A stretch of DNA of 64,000 nt, taken from the NCBI RefSeq assembly GCF_007954505.1, contig NZ_CP042412.1, positions 2,914,001 to 2,978,000 on the forward strand. The letters are read 5' to 3'. The first letter of the stretch is position 1. The number at the start of each line of letters is the position of its first letter. The notes beneath the pieces were generated by a model. The model worked only from the letters and a program-made list of their open reading frames with translations, had not been told where the DNA came from and ran no database searches. The position numbers were made by a program, and so were the translations under genes. Positions 55,418 to 64,000 of the stretch are shown in pieces. This stretch comes from Microbacterium sp. CBA3102. Lineage in GTDB: Bacteria > Actinomycetota > Actinomycetes > Actinomycetales > Microbacteriaceae.

Positions 55418-56718
55418 GCGCGGAGCTCCTCGACGACGTGTCCGCCATCGACGGTGAGGGTGCCGCCGTGGATGGTGTACTCCACGCGTCCGGGGAGCGT
55501 CCGGCCGAGGTAGGGCGAGTTCACGCTCCGGCCGTGGAGATCTGCCTCCGTGAAGACGCCGTCGACAGAAGCGTCATACAGCGTGAGGTGGGCCGGCTGT
55601 CCGACGTCGAGCGGAGTGCCGTGGCCGGCGAGCCGACCGATGCGTGCCGGTGTCGAACTCATGACGCGCGCGACGTCGGACCATTCGAGCAGCCCGGTCT
55701 GCACCATCGACTGATGCACCACGCGGAGCGCGCTCTCGAGGCCCACCATGCCGTTCGCCGCTGCCTGCCACTCGCACGCCTTGTTCTCGCTCGGATGCGG
55801 TGCGTGATCGGTGGCCACGATGTCGATCGTTCCGTCGGCGAGGCCCTCGCGCACGGCGTGCACATCCTCCTCGCGACGCAGCGGCGGATTGACCTTGTAG
55901 CGAGCGTCGTAGCCGCGCACGAGCTCGTCGGTCAGCAGCAGGTGGTGCGGCGTGACCTCAGCGGTGACGTCGATGCCGCGCTTCTTGGCCCAGCGGATGA
56001 TGTCGACCGACCCTGCCGTCGAGAGGTGACAGACGTGCAGGCGGGATCCCACGTGCTCGGCCAGCAGCACGTCGCGGGCGATGATCGACTCCTCCGCCAC
56101 CGCGGGCCAGCCGCTCAGACCGAGTTCGGCCGACACGATGCCTTCGTTCATCTGGGCACCCTCGGTGAGACGAGGGTCCTGAGCGTGCTGGGCGATGACG
56201 CCGCCGAAGGACTTCACGTACTCCAGCGCACGGCGCATGATGAGCGGATCGAACACGCAGAAGCCGTCGTCGCTGAAGACGCGCACCTTCGCGCGGGACG
56301 ACGCCATCGCTCCCAGTTCCGCGAGACGCTCGCCCTTCTGCCCGACCGTGACGGCGCCGATGGGCTGCACGGTGGCATAACCGGCGGCCTCGCCCAGGCC
56401 GAGCTCCTGCTCGACCACTCCGGCGGTGTCTGCCACGGGAGAGGTGTTGGGCATGGCGAACACCGCGGTGAAGCCACCGGCGGCTGCGGCCCTCGTCCCG
56501 GTGAGGATCGTCTCCGACGCTTCATAGCCGGGCTCCCGCAGATGCGTGTGCAGGTCGACGAGCCCGGGCAGGGCCACGAGCCCCGCGCCGTCGATGATGC
56601 GCGCACCGGCGCGATGCAATCCCTGACCGATGTCGGCGATGCGGCCGTCGTCGATGATGATGTCGGCGCTCTCGGCACCGAGCAACTGTGCGCCAGTGAT
56701 GACGAGGGTCTCGCTCAC
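55414..56718 (-). CDS. pyrC: Dihydroorotase
   Basis: The 434-residue amidohydrolase closes the dihydroorotate ring. Metal ligands are in [26 protein letters not shown] (His) and [14 protein letters not shown] (Asp/His). It belongs to the class I, multifunctional-type form. Start overlaps the pyrB stop by four bases. Confidence 0.96.
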   Translation of the reverse strand: MSETLVITGAQLLGAESADIIIDDGRIADIGQGLHRAGARIIDGAGLVALPGLVDLHTHLREPGYEASETILTGTRAAAAGGFTAVFAMPNTSPVADTAGVVEQELGLGEAAGYATVQPIGAVTVGQKGERLAELGAMASSRAKVRVFSDDGFCVFDPLIMRRALEYVKSFGGVIAQHAQDPRLTEGAQMNEGIVSAELGLSGWPAVAEESIIARDVLLAEHVGSRLHVCHLSTAGSVDIIRWAKKRGIDVTAEVTPHHLLLTDELVRGYDARYKVNPPLRREEDVHAVREGLADGTIDIVATDHAPHPSENKACEWQAAANGMVGLESALRVVHQSMVQTGLLEWSDVARVMSSTPARIGRLAGHGTPLDVGQPAHLTLYDASVDGVFTEADLHGRSVNSPYLGRTLPGRVEYTIHGGTLTVDGGHVVEELRA

Positions 56719-57680
56719 AGGTCTCCCCCTCGTTCGTCGTCTCGTTCTCCTGCCAGCAGCAGGTACAGCACCGCCATGCGGACGGACACCCCGTTCGTCA
56801 CCTGTTCCAGCACCGTCGAGCGGGGGGAATCGGCAGCTTCCGAAGAGATCTCCAGTCCCCGGTTCATGGGTCCGGGGTGCATGACAATGCTACCTGCCGG
56901 AAGACCGCCCACACGCCGTGCGTCCAGGCCCCAGCGGCGGGAATACTCCCGCTCAGTCGGGAAATACGCCGCGTTCATCCGTTCCAGCTGGATACGCAGC
57001 ATCATCACGGCGTCCGGGTCCTCCGCCAGCGCCCGATCGAGGTCGTATTCGACCCGCACCGGCCAGAGAGACACGTTCTGCGGCACCAACGTGGGCGGTG
57101 CCACCAGGGTGACGTCGGCACCCAACGTGGTGAGCAGCCAGACGTTGGAACGGGCAACGCGGGAGTGCAGCACGTCACCGACGATCACGACCCGCAGCCC
57201 GCTGAGGTCCCGTCCTCGGCTGTCGCCACCGAAGCGACGCTTGCGGATGGTGAAAGCGTCGAGCAGCGCCTGCGTCGGGTGCTCGTGGGTGCCGTCCCCG
57301 GCATTCACCACGCCGGCCGAGATCCAGCCGCTGGTGGCGAGGGTCTGCGGCGCTCCGGAGCCGGGGTGCCGGACCACGACCGCGTCGGCGCCGATCGCCT
57401 CGAGCGTCTGCGCCGTGTCTTTCAGGCTCTCGCCTTTGGAGACGCTGGAGCCCTTCGCGGCGAAGTTGATCACATCGGCGGAGAGACGCTTGGCGGCTGC
57501 CTCGAACGAGATGCGCGTGCGGGTCGAGTCCTCGAAGAAGAGGTTCACGACGGTCTTGCCGCGCAGTGTCGGGAGCTTCTTGACCTCGCGGGACTGCGTG
57601 TCCGACATGTCTTCGGCGACATCGAGGATGCGCAGTGCGGTCGCCCGATCGAGGGTGCGGGTGTCGAGGAGATGCCTCAT
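56715..57680 (-). CDS. pyrB: Aspartate carbamoyltransferase catalytic chain
   Basis: The 321-residue enzyme joins carbamoyl phosphate and aspartate. [19 protein letters not shown] binds carbamoyl phosphate; [14 protein letters not shown] and [11 protein letters not shown] complete the site. There is no pyrI gene, as expected outside enterics. Start overlaps the pyrR stop by four bases. Confidence 0.97.
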   Translation of the reverse strand: MRHLLDTRTLDRATALRILDVAEDMSDTQSREVKKLPTLRGKTVVNLFFEDSTRTRISFEAAAKRLSADVINFAAKGSSVSKGESLKDTAQTLEAIGADAVVVRHPGSGAPQTLATSGWISAGVVNAGDGTHEHPTQALLDAFTIRKRRFGGDSRGRDLSGLRVVIVGDVLHSRVARSNVWLLTTLGADVTLVAPPTLVPQNVSLWPVRVEYDLDRALAEDPDAVMMLRIQLERMNAAYFPTEREYSRRWGLDARRVGGLPAGSIVMHPGPMNRGLEISSEAADSPRSTVLEQVTNGVSVRMAVLYLLLAGERDDERGGDL

Positions 57681-58207
57681 TCGCCGATCGTCACCTCCTC
57701 GGCCCCGTCGTTCTCGAAGAGGCGCACATTGACGCGCTCCGTACGCGCGGAGGGGATGTTCTTGCCGATGAAGTCCGGCCGGATCGGAAGTTCACGATGC
57801 CCGCGGTCGACCAGGATCGCCAGCCGGACGACAGCGGGGCGGCCGATGGACTGGATCGCGTCCAGTGCGGCCCGGATGCTCCGCCCGGAGAAGAGCACAT
57901 CATCGACGAGCACGACCGTCTTGCCGTCGATGCCGCCGACCGGGATCTCCGTGGGCTGCGGCGAACGGGTCGGGTGCTTGGCGAGGTCATCCCGGAAGAG
58001 GGTGACATCGAGCGCGCCGACGGGAACGGACTGTTGAGCGATCTCGCTGATCAGCAGCCCGAGGCGATGGGCGAGAGTGACGCCGCGGGTCGGAATTCCC
58101 AGCAGGACGAGGTTCTCGGCTCCTCGATTGGATTCGAGGATCTCGTGCGCGATACGGGTCAGCGCGCGTGAGATGTCGGCTTCGTGCAGCACGGTGCGCA
58201 TGCTCAT
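57677..58207 (-). CDS. pyrR: Pyrimidine operon regulator PyrR (UPRTase-like)
   Basis: The 176-residue protein has the PRPP-binding motif [21 protein letters not shown] of type I phosphoribosyltransferases and [19 protein letters not shown]. PyrR binds pyr mRNA when UMP is plentiful and may have uracil phosphoribosyltransferase activity. I chose the ATG at 58207, six bases after a GGGAG Shine-Dalgarno; ATG 58201 is also possible. The putative PyrR-binding hairpin is directly upstream, suggesting autoregulation of the operon. Confidence 0.95.
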   Translation of the reverse strand: MSMRTVLHEADISRALTRIAHEILESNRGAENLVLLGIPTRGVTLAHRLGLLISEIAQQSVPVGALDVTLFRDDLAKHPTRSPQPTEIPVGGIDGKTVVLVDDVLFSGRSIRAALDAIQSIGRPAVVRLAILVDRGHRELPIRPDFIGKNIPSARTERVNVRLFENDGAEEVTIGE

Positions 58208-58222
58208 CGGCCGCTCCCTTCT

Positions 58223-58238
58223 CCGCCTCACAGGACGG
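58223..58238 (-). promoter_or_regulatory. Putative PyrR-binding RNA hairpin before pyrR
   Basis: The leader RNA reads CCG-U-CC-UGUGA-GG-CGG, a stem with a 5'-side bulged U and a loop matching the PyrR consensus UCCNGNGAGG (58226-58235). It ends five bases from the pyrR Shine-Dalgarno (58214-58218). Bound PyrR would block ribosome loading; this matches the translational repression described in Mycobacterium smegmatis. No attenuator terminator is seen. Confidence 0.7.
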
Positions 58239-58273
58239 TGTTAAAGGTTGCTAGTCAGGCCAGTCTATCGGAG

Positions 58274-58288
58274 CGCGGACCCTCCGCG
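58274..58288 (-). terminator. Weak hairpin after the MBL-Rieske gene
   Basis: A 6-bp stem CGCGGA/TCCGCG with three-base loop directly follows the stop of the MBL-Rieske gene. There is no U-tract. It may partly separate this gene from pyrR. Confidence 0.4.
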
Positions 58289-58289
58289 A

Positions 58290-59867
58290 TCAGCTCGCCT
58301 CCTGCAGCACGGGATCGGTGACGTCGTCGACCTTGGCGGAACGGATCGGGTGCCCGGCCGTGGAGAGGCATCGACCGGTCTTCAGGTCCCACTTCCAGTC
58401 GTGCATGCTGCAGGTGAGGATCCCGTCCTCGTCGACGGTGCCCGTTCGGGTGAGGTCGGCGCGCAGGTGCGGGCAGCGCCGCTGGACGACCCAGTCGCCG
58501 ATCTCCGCATCCTCCGTCTGATCCGTCTGCTCCTGATACCAGTTCTCGACGTATTCGATCCGGTCGACCGAGAGGCACTTGAGGAACGTGGTGAGGAACT
58601 CGTTGAACTTGCCGCTGCGCCCCACCGAGAACTGCATCGAGAGGAAGATCGAGTTCGACCAGTCGATCTCGTGATCGACGATGTTCGTGGAGACGAGATC
58701 TGCGGGGATGGTGTACCAGTACACGCACTCCTCCCCCGCGTACTCGCGGACCTTCGCACGAGGGAAGTCGACGACCATGTCGAGCTCGCCGATGCGGAAG
58801 CGCACGCATCCGCCGACGCCCAACCGGATCGTGCGCGACTTCTTCAGCAACGGCTCCCACCAGGTCTTGATGGCCTCGAGCATCTCGGCCGGGGGGATGA
58901 TCTCGGCACGAGACGCCTCTTCGTCGCGGATCTCCTGCTGCCGGCTCGCGCGCTGCTCCTCGAGGTACTCCCACTTCTCGTCGAAGATGTGAGCGATCTC
59001 GGCGTCGGTGTAGAGCGTCTGCTCGGAGGTGACGTTGCCTCCCTCGACCGTGACGACGGTCCCGGGGATGAAGAGCTGACCGTCGTACTGCGGAGCGAGC
59101 TCCTTCATGTGCGCGAGGAACTGCTTCTGGTCCGTGAAGATCGATTCGCCGTTCTTGCCCAGACCGTTGAAGTCGAACAGATCGTCGCGCAGGAACATGG
59201 GCGGACCGGCCATCGGGAAGACGTGCGGAGCATCGACCTTCTCGATGTAGTACATGGCGCGCTTGTTCTGCGCTTCGCGCTTGAGGCGGGCGAAGTTCTG
59301 CTTCGCGTCGAGCGGCAGGTCGTAGACCATGGGCCACCAGATGGCACCGGAGACCTGGGTGAAGTAGGCGTCGGGCGTGCCGAAGTCGAGCAGCTTCTCG
59401 AGGTCAAGCGGATGCGAGTCGTTCTGATTGAGCACCGAACCGGTACCGTCGTCGACGCTCAACGAGGAGTCGCCGATCGGTCCGTCGCTGGGAGCGCGCA
59501 GCGGCGTGATCATCATCTTGAGGTCGCCGCGCTGGATCACCTGACCTGCCGGAGCGTAGGTGATGTTCGTGTAGCCGAGCGCGCGGATGTCTTTCTCGAG
59601 ATCATCGGTCGGGTACTCCGGGAGCAGTACCTCGATGTCCTTGCGGATGTAGCGCTCGAGGAGACGCGGATCGAAGTGGTCGCGGTGGCGGTGCGAGATC
59701 CAGAGGAAGTCGGCTTCGCGGCCGAATCGCTCCCAATCCAGCCCCCGGTTGTCCGGGAACGGGAACCAGGATCCGTAGAAGGAGGGTCCGAGAACCGGGT
59801 CGCAGATGATGTTCCCGCCCACGGTCTCGATGAACATCCCGGCGTGGCCGAGTCCGGTGATCCGCAT
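58290..59867 (-). CDS. MBL-fold hydrolase with C-terminal Rieske 2Fe-2S domain
   Basis: The 525-residue protein has a metallo-beta-lactamase-fold N-terminus with the metal motif HRHRDH (H59, H61, D63, H64). A middle of unknown type follows, and then a Rieske domain with C465-x-H467 and C486-x2-H489 that should hold a 2Fe-2S cluster. The fold order is like that of CMP-sialic acid hydroxylase-type proteins, but the substrate is not known. It looks like a redox enzyme of unassigned function. A -10 candidate and GGAGG precede the ATG. It sits between the SNF2 gene and pyrR. Confidence 0.85.
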   Translation of the reverse strand: MRITGLGHAGMFIETVGGNIICDPVLGPSFYGSWFPFPDNRGLDWERFGREADFLWISHRHRDHFDPRLLERYIRKDIEVLLPEYPTDDLEKDIRALGYTNITYAPAGQVIQRGDLKMMITPLRAPSDGPIGDSSLSVDDGTGSVLNQNDSHPLDLEKLLDFGTPDAYFTQVSGAIWWPMVYDLPLDAKQNFARLKREAQNKRAMYYIEKVDAPHVFPMAGPPMFLRDDLFDFNGLGKNGESIFTDQKQFLAHMKELAPQYDGQLFIPGTVVTVEGGNVTSEQTLYTDAEIAHIFDEKWEYLEEQRASRQQEIRDEEASRAEIIPPAEMLEAIKTWWEPLLKKSRTIRLGVGGCVRFRIGELDMVVDFPRAKVREYAGEECVYWYTIPADLVSTNIVDHEIDWSNSIFLSMQFSVGRSGKFNEFLTTFLKCLSVDRIEYVENWYQEQTDQTEDAEIGDWVVQRRCPHLRADLTRTGTVDEDGILTCSMHDWKWDLKTGRCLSTAGHPIRSAKVDDVTDPVLQEAS

Positions 59868-59895
59868 TGCATTCCTCCCGAAAGTGAACCGTTCG

Positions 59896-59931
59896 ATTGT
59901 ACCGAGGGCTCCCTGTGCGGCCGGTCGACCG
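59896..59931 (-). promoter_or_regulatory. Candidate promoter/operator of the MBL-Rieske gene
   Basis: On the minus strand TACAAT (59896-59901) lies about 30 bases before the ATG and is a good -10. No clear -35 is seen at the expected spacing. Instead a perfect 10-base palindrome CGGTCGACCG covers 59922-59931, at the -35 place, and could be a regulator site. Confidence 0.4.
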
Positions 59932-59948
59932 AGCCGGGAGTATTCATC

Positions 59949-62909
59949 TCACCCCTCGAACAAGCCGCGGATGTCGTCGGCGGTCAGCGATTGTGCGAAC
60001 AGCGCTTCCTCATCGAGGACGGCGGTGAACAACCGGGCCTTGCGGCGCTGCAGCTCGAGCACCTTCTCTTCGATGGTCCCGGTGGAGATCATCCGGTAGA
60101 CGAACACCTGACGGTCCTGTCCGATGCGGTGCGTGCGGTCGATCGCCTGCGCCTCCGCCGCGGGATTCCACCACGGGTCGAGGAGGAACACGTAGTCGGC
60201 TTCGGTCAGCGTGAGGCCGAATCCCCCTGCCTTCAAGCTGATCAGGAACACCGGCTGCTCCCCGCCGGTGAATCCGTCGACCACCTTCTGGCGATGCCTG
60301 GTCGTCCCGTCCAGATGGGCGTAGGGGATTCCCGCGGCATCCAGGCGGGCTGCGGCCAGGTCGAGGAAGGACGTGAACTGACTGAACACCAGGGCCCGGT
60401 GGCCCTCGGCCTGGAGCTCGATCACCCGCTCGAGGAGGACGTCGAGCTTGCGCGAACCGATCTTCGCGTCTTCCGGGTCGATGAGACCGGGAGCGAGGCT
60501 GAGCATGCGCATCAGGGTGAGCGAGCGGAACACGATGAAGCGGTTGCGATCGAGGTCTTCGAGTAGGCCCAGCACCTTCTGACGTTCCCGCTGCAGCACC
60601 GTCTCGTACAGGGCACGGTGGGAGGCACCGAGCTCGACCTCGAGGATCTGCTCCTGCTTCGCAGGGAGTTCCGGAGCGACGATCTCCTTCGTGCGCCGCA
60701 GCAGCAACGGGCGTATCCGTCGTCGCAACTGCGCGAGGCGTCGTTGCCGGTACTCGCCGCCCTCCTCGTTCTCCGGCACCTTGCCCTGCTCGATCGGCTG
60801 GATGTACCGCTCGCGGAACTTCCGCGCCGACGGGAAGAGTCCGGGCGCCGTGAGCTTCAACAGTGCCCACAGCTCGCTGAGGCTGTTCTCCATCGGGGTT
60901 CCGGTGACGGCGAAGGTCACATCGGCCGAGAAGGAGGCGACGGCGCGGTGCAGCTTCGTCGCGGGGTTCTTGAAGAACTGCGCCTCGTCGAGGATGAGCC
61001 CCGCCCAATCCACAGCCGCGTACTCGGCCTCGTCGAGCCGGGCGACGGCATAGGTCGTGATCACGAGGTCGGTCTCGCCGAGGTGGTCGACCAACCCGGG
61101 ACCCTGGGTGCTCGCCCGGAGCAGCACCCGAAGCGAGGGCGTGAATCGAGCGGCCTCGCTCCGCCAGGTGGCCAGCACGGAGGTGGGTACGACGACCAGG
61201 AACGGGCGATGCTCCCCCGCCTCCCTGGCGTGTGTGATGAGTGCGAGGAGCTGGAGCGTCTTGCCGAGTCCCATGTCGTCGGCGAGGATTCCTCCCAGGC
61301 CGTGGTTCCAGAGGAATGCGAGCCAATCCAGCCCCTCCTTCTGGTACGGCCGCAGCGTGGCGTTCACCGCCGGCGGCACCGGAACCGAGGGCACGGAGGA
61401 AGCACGACGCAGAGCGTCGGCGGTGGCGCGCCAGGTGATGGCCGGGAGAGCCTCGTCGGCGAGGTCCTCGAACTCCTCCCAGAGGTCTGTCTGATACCGG
61501 CTGATCCGAGGACCCGTCTCCCACTCGTCGAGCGCGCCCGCTTCGTCGATGAGCTCACGCAGGTGATCGAGGGCGCGATGGTTCAGCGAGAAGTAGCTGC
61601 CGTCGACGAGGAGGAGCTTCTTCCGACCGGTGCTCAGTGCCGTGAACAGCGGTTCGAACGGGATCGTGCGCCCATCGATCTTGACCAGCACGCCGAGGTC
61701 GAACCAGTCCGGATCCGTGCTCTCCACGGTCGACACGGTGATCTCCGGGTCGCCCGTCAGCTCGTGATAGCTCTTGCGCCGACCCGAGACCACGACCGTG
61801 ACGCCGTGGGCTTCGAGAGCGGGGACGATCCGGGTGACGAACTCGGCTGCCGCGACGTCGTGGAACGAGCCCGCTGCCTGGAGAGCCTCCCCCAGATGCT
61901 CGGTCCAGACGTTCTGAAGCGCGTCGCGGTGCGCCGCCTCCGCCGTGGTGTCGCGCACCGCATGGTCGCTGGCGGCGAACGGAACCCGTCCGAATCCTCG
62001 ATACTCCCACGCGAAGGTATAGGAGACCGTGTCACCCCGACGGAAAGACAGCTCCAGCACGGCATGAGGTGCGGGCAGCGCAGGCAGTTCGACACGGTCT
62101 GCGGAGCGCACGGTGATCCGACGCCCGAGCAGCGGATACGCATCCTGGAAGAACGCCGCTTCGTCGCCCGCCGGAACCTCGAGACCCGCCGCGGGACCGA
62201 TCAGGGCGTGGACGGGCTCGCTGAGCGGCACCTCCGCCAGTGTCACGTGCAGGCGCGTGCCGTGCTGCGCGATCTCGTACACGCCGCTGCGACCGATCGC
62301 CCGGACGTCCCGGGGCTCGACCTCGCGGCCGTCGATCGTGATGTCGGGGCGCACCACGAGTCCTCCGTCCTCGGCGCGTCCGATCGTCGCGCCGATGGTG
62401 GCCTGCTCCGCCACGGCGACGCTCGTGTTCTTCTGCGTGGCGACGAGCGGTATCCCGAGGTCCGCAGCGGTTCGCAGGTGCCCCCACAGCAGGCCGGATT
62501 CGATCAGATCCGCGACCAGCCAGTCACCGGCGGTACCCGACAAGAGAGTGTCCCGGGCGATGCTCAGCAGGTCGGCGAACCACCGTGATCGATCCCGCCC
62601 GTACTGCGAAGACGAACGCCGCACCGCGTCCCACGTCGCAGACCCCTGCACCCAGGCATCCGTCGCGGCGCTCCGCTCGAGCGGGCGGATCCCGAGAAGG
62701 ATCTCCCCCGTGCGCTTCGCCACGTCGCGGGCTGTGGCCGTACGCTGCGGGCGCGAGGCCCAGGGGTTCGCCCCGCGTCCGTCGCGCACCCGCAACTCGA
62801 CACCGAGCGCGAGGGGCGTCTTCGCGTCGTCACGCGAAGGACCGAGGATCGTACGCCAGTCTGCGTACGGCGGCCCCTCGGATCGGGACGGTTCGAACGG
62901 AAGAGCCAT
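59949..62909 (-). CDS. SNF2-family DEAD/DEAH helicase-like ATPase
   Basis: The protein has about 986 residues from the ATG at 62909. The N-terminal 500 residues are poorly conserved. The SNF2 core has Walker A LADDMGLGKTLQLL (about residue 545), DEAQ in LILDEAQFFKNP (about 640), and the C domain motifs VFSQFTSFL and LLDPWWNPAAEAQAIDRTHRIGQ. These proteins translocate on double-stranded DNA or remodel protein-DNA complexes; the bacterial role is often unclear. I chose 62909 since the open frame further upstream has no such similarity. It stands between nusB (47 bases) and the MBL-Rieske gene. Confidence 0.92.
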   Translation of the reverse strand: MALPFEPSRSEGPPYADWRTILGPSRDDAKTPLALGVELRVRDGRGANPWASRPQRTATARDVAKRTGEILLGIRPLERSAATDAWVQGSATWDAVRRSSSQYGRDRSRWFADLLSIARDTLLSGTAGDWLVADLIESGLLWGHLRTAADLGIPLVATQKNTSVAVAEQATIGATIGRAEDGGLVVRPDITIDGREVEPRDVRAIGRSGVYEIAQHGTRLHVTLAEVPLSEPVHALIGPAAGLEVPAGDEAAFFQDAYPLLGRRITVRSADRVELPALPAPHAVLELSFRRGDTVSYTFAWEYRGFGRVPFAASDHAVRDTTAEAAHRDALQNVWTEHLGEALQAAGSFHDVAAAEFVTRIVPALEAHGVTVVVSGRRKSYHELTGDPEITVSTVESTDPDWFDLGVLVKIDGRTIPFEPLFTALSTGRKKLLLVDGSYFSLNHRALDHLRELIDEAGALDEWETGPRISRYQTDLWEEFEDLADEALPAITWRATADALRRASSVPSVPVPPAVNATLRPYQKEGLDWLAFLWNHGLGGILADDMGLGKTLQLLALITHAREAGEHRPFLVVVPTSVLATWRSEAARFTPSLRVLLRASTQGPGLVDHLGETDLVITTYAVARLDEAEYAAVDWAGLILDEAQFFKNPATKLHRAVASFSADVTFAVTGTPMENSLSELWALLKLTAPGLFPSARKFRERYIQPIEQGKVPENEEGGEYRQRRLAQLRRRIRPLLLRRTKEIVAPELPAKQEQILEVELGASHRALYETVLQRERQKVLGLLEDLDRNRFIVFRSLTLMRMLSLAPGLIDPEDAKIGSRKLDVLLERVIELQAEGHRALVFSQFTSFLDLAAARLDAAGIPYAHLDGTTRHRQKVVDGFTGGEQPVFLISLKAGGFGLTLTEADYVFLLDPWWNPAAEAQAIDRTHRIGQDRQVFVYRMISTGTIEEKVLELQRRKARLFTAVLDEEALFAQSLTADDIRGLFEG

Positions 62910-62956
62910 GCTTCCATCCTCTCCGCCACCGCCGACAGTACGACGCGTCGGACGGG

Positions 62957-63367
62957 TCAGGCTGCGCGAGCCACCCGGGCGAGGACGCCGTGCACGAACG
63001 CCCCGGAGTCGTCGGTGGAGAACTCCTTCGCGAGTTCGACGGCCTCGTCGATCGCAACCGCAGTCGGCACTTCGTCGTTGTACAGGATCTCCCACACCGC
63101 GATCCGGAGCAGCGCGCGATCGACCGCGGGCATGCGCTCCAGCTTCCAGTCCCGACTGTGCGTCGTGATCTGCTCGTCGATCTCGTCGCGGGTGTCGATG
63201 ATGCCGTCGACGATCTCGCGCGCGTAGAGCCACGAGGCCTCGCGTGCGGGCTCACTCGCGGCACGCTTGGCCTCGGCGGCCAGGGTCACGGCGAGGTCGT
63301 CCCCGCGCACATCGGAGGAGAAGAGGATGTCGAGAGCGCGCTTGCGCGCCTTCGTCCGGGCGCTCAC
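62957..63367 (-). CDS. nusB: Transcription antitermination factor NusB
   Basis: The 136-residue all-helical protein binds boxA RNA with NusE in rRNA antitermination. KARKRALDILFSSDVRG, the central RMPAVDRALLRIAVWEILY and VAIDEAVELAKEFSTDDSGAFVHGVL are typical. It starts three bases after efp, the usual efp-nusB order. Confidence 0.96.
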   Translation of the reverse strand: MSARTKARKRALDILFSSDVRGDDLAVTLAAEAKRAASEPAREASWLYAREIVDGIIDTRDEIDEQITTHSRDWKLERMPAVDRALLRIAVWEILYNDEVPTAVAIDEAVELAKEFSTDDSGAFVHGVLARVARAA

Positions 63368-63370
63368 GCC

Positions 63371-63931
63371 TTACTTCTCGCGGCCGAGGTAGTCACCCGT
63401 GCGGGTGTCGACCTTGACCTTGGTGCCGGCCTCGACGAACAGCGGCACCTGGATCTCGTAACCGGTCTCGAGCGTGGCGGGCTTGGTGCCTGCCGACGAG
63501 CGGTCACCCTGCAGGCCGGGCTCGGTGTAGGTGATCTCCAGGATCACGGAGGCCGGGAGGTCGAGGTACAGGGGGTTGCCGTTGTTCAGGGCGATCGTGA
63601 CGGCCTGGTTCTCGAGGAGGAAGTTCTTCGCGTCGCCGACCGTGGCGGCCCCGACCGTGATCTGGTCGAAGTCCGTCTGGTCCATGAACACGTACCCGTC
63701 GCCGTCCGTGTACAGGTAGGTGTAGTCGCGGCGGTCGACGTTCTCGATCTCGATCTTGGCGCCGGCGTTGTAGGTGCGGTCGACGACCTTCCCCGACACG
63801 ACGTTCTTCAGCTTGGTGCGCACGAACGCGCCACCCTTGCCGGGCTTCACATGCTGGAACTCGATGACGCTCCAGAGCTGCCCGTCGATGCTGAGGACGA
63901 CGCCGTTCTTGATGTCTGCGGTAGATGCCAT
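63371..63931 (-). CDS. efp: Translation elongation factor P
   Basis: The 186-residue protein relieves ribosome stalling at proline stretches. Three beta domains are recognisable. The tip loop [14 protein letters not shown] keeps the Lys that is modified in E. coli; no modifying enzyme is in the window. [24 protein letters not shown] is typical of the C-terminal half. It is probably the first gene of the efp-nusB operon. Confidence 0.97.
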   Translation of the reverse strand: MASTADIKNGVVLSIDGQLWSVIEFQHVKPGKGGAFVRTKLKNVVSGKVVDRTYNAGAKIEIENVDRRDYTYLYTDGDGYVFMDQTDFDQITVGAATVGDAKNFLLENQAVTIALNNGNPLYLDLPASVILEITYTEPGLQGDRSSAGTKPATLETGYEIQVPLFVEAGTKVKVDTRTGDYLGREK

Positions 63932-63983
63932 GCGCTGCGAGTTCCGTTCGTGTGTCTGCGGGGTCGGACGAGACCGACAGTCG

Positions 63984-63989
63984 ATTCTA
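63984..63989 (-). promoter_or_regulatory. Possible efp -10 element
   Basis: TAGAAT on the minus strand lies about 53 bases before the efp ATG. The -35 would fall beyond the window, so the promoter cannot be confirmed. Confidence 0.3.
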
Positions 63990-64000
63990 CGGGATGAGTG

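Noticed and set aside
63015..63233. An open frame inside the nusB/SNF2 region extending the SNF2 gene to 63233
   Set aside because: The extra N-terminal residues run antisense-free but inside nusB in another frame and are Arg-rich; similarity begins at the ATG at 62909.

Overview
The window is a high-GC actinobacterial chromosome segment, most likely from a Microbacterium-like member of the Microbacteriaceae. Supporting signs are the strong GC bias at third codon positions, many GTG starts, RbpA, a guanylate kinase carrying an actinobacterial mIHF-type N-terminus, a PriA without ATPase motifs, an ANTAR response regulator near polA, and the trp-lgt-pyk-polA neighbourhood known from other actinobacteria. 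I see no phage, insertion sequence or CRISPR array. The species assignment is inference.

Layout. 1-3.7 kb: the 3' part of a HelY-type helicase, apolipoprotein N-acyltransferase and, convergent, rbpA. 3.8-6.0 kb: a membrane set on the minus strand (NfeD-like, SPFH/band 7, glycerophosphodiesterase). 6.1-15.5 kb: an accessory stretch with an atypical SDR, an HdeD-like protein, an AraC regulator/VOC/UvrA-like cassette, a SAM methyltransferase behind a clear promoter with a palindromic spacer, a decayed kinase-like region around a small membrane protein, a DUF1801-like protein, a second VOC protein and a frame-disrupted MFS transporter. 15.4-20.4 kb: a five-gene minus-strand cluster (LLM flavin monooxygenase, AAHS-like MFS, SGNH hydrolase, FGE-like protein without catalytic cysteines, arginase-fold protein) that looks like an uncharacterised catabolic operon. 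20.4-28.8 kb: DUF885 peptidase, polA, thioesterase, GNAT, ANTAR regulator, tRNA-Leu(CAA), lipase-like hydrolase and pyk.

28.9-64 kb is an almost unbroken minus-strand block of core metabolism. Read in the direction of transcription it runs: efp-nusB, SNF2 helicase, MBL-Rieske protein, then pyrR-pyrB-pyrC-(PH-like protein)-carA-carB-pyrF-gmk-rpoZ for pyrimidine synthesis and nucleotide supply. After a strong hairpin it continues metK-priA-fmt-rsmB-rpe-hisE-hisG-hisF-hisI-(Trp-associated membrane protein)-(HGxxPAAW protein)-trpC-trpB-trpA-lgt, then gltB-gltD and pyk. Many junctions are 1-4 base stop/start overlaps, so translational coupling is likely. The pyr operon is headed by an RNA hairpin that fits the PyrR-binding consensus a few bases before the pyrR Shine-Dalgarno, matching the translational repression known in mycobacteria.

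No wholly new defence or mobile system is evident. The most noteworthy items are the LLM/MFS/SGNH/FGE-like/arginase cluster, the mIHF-Gmk fusion, the PyrR site, the methyltransferase promoter, the SNF2/Rieske insertion between nusB and pyrR, and the missing trpE in the his-trp cluster.
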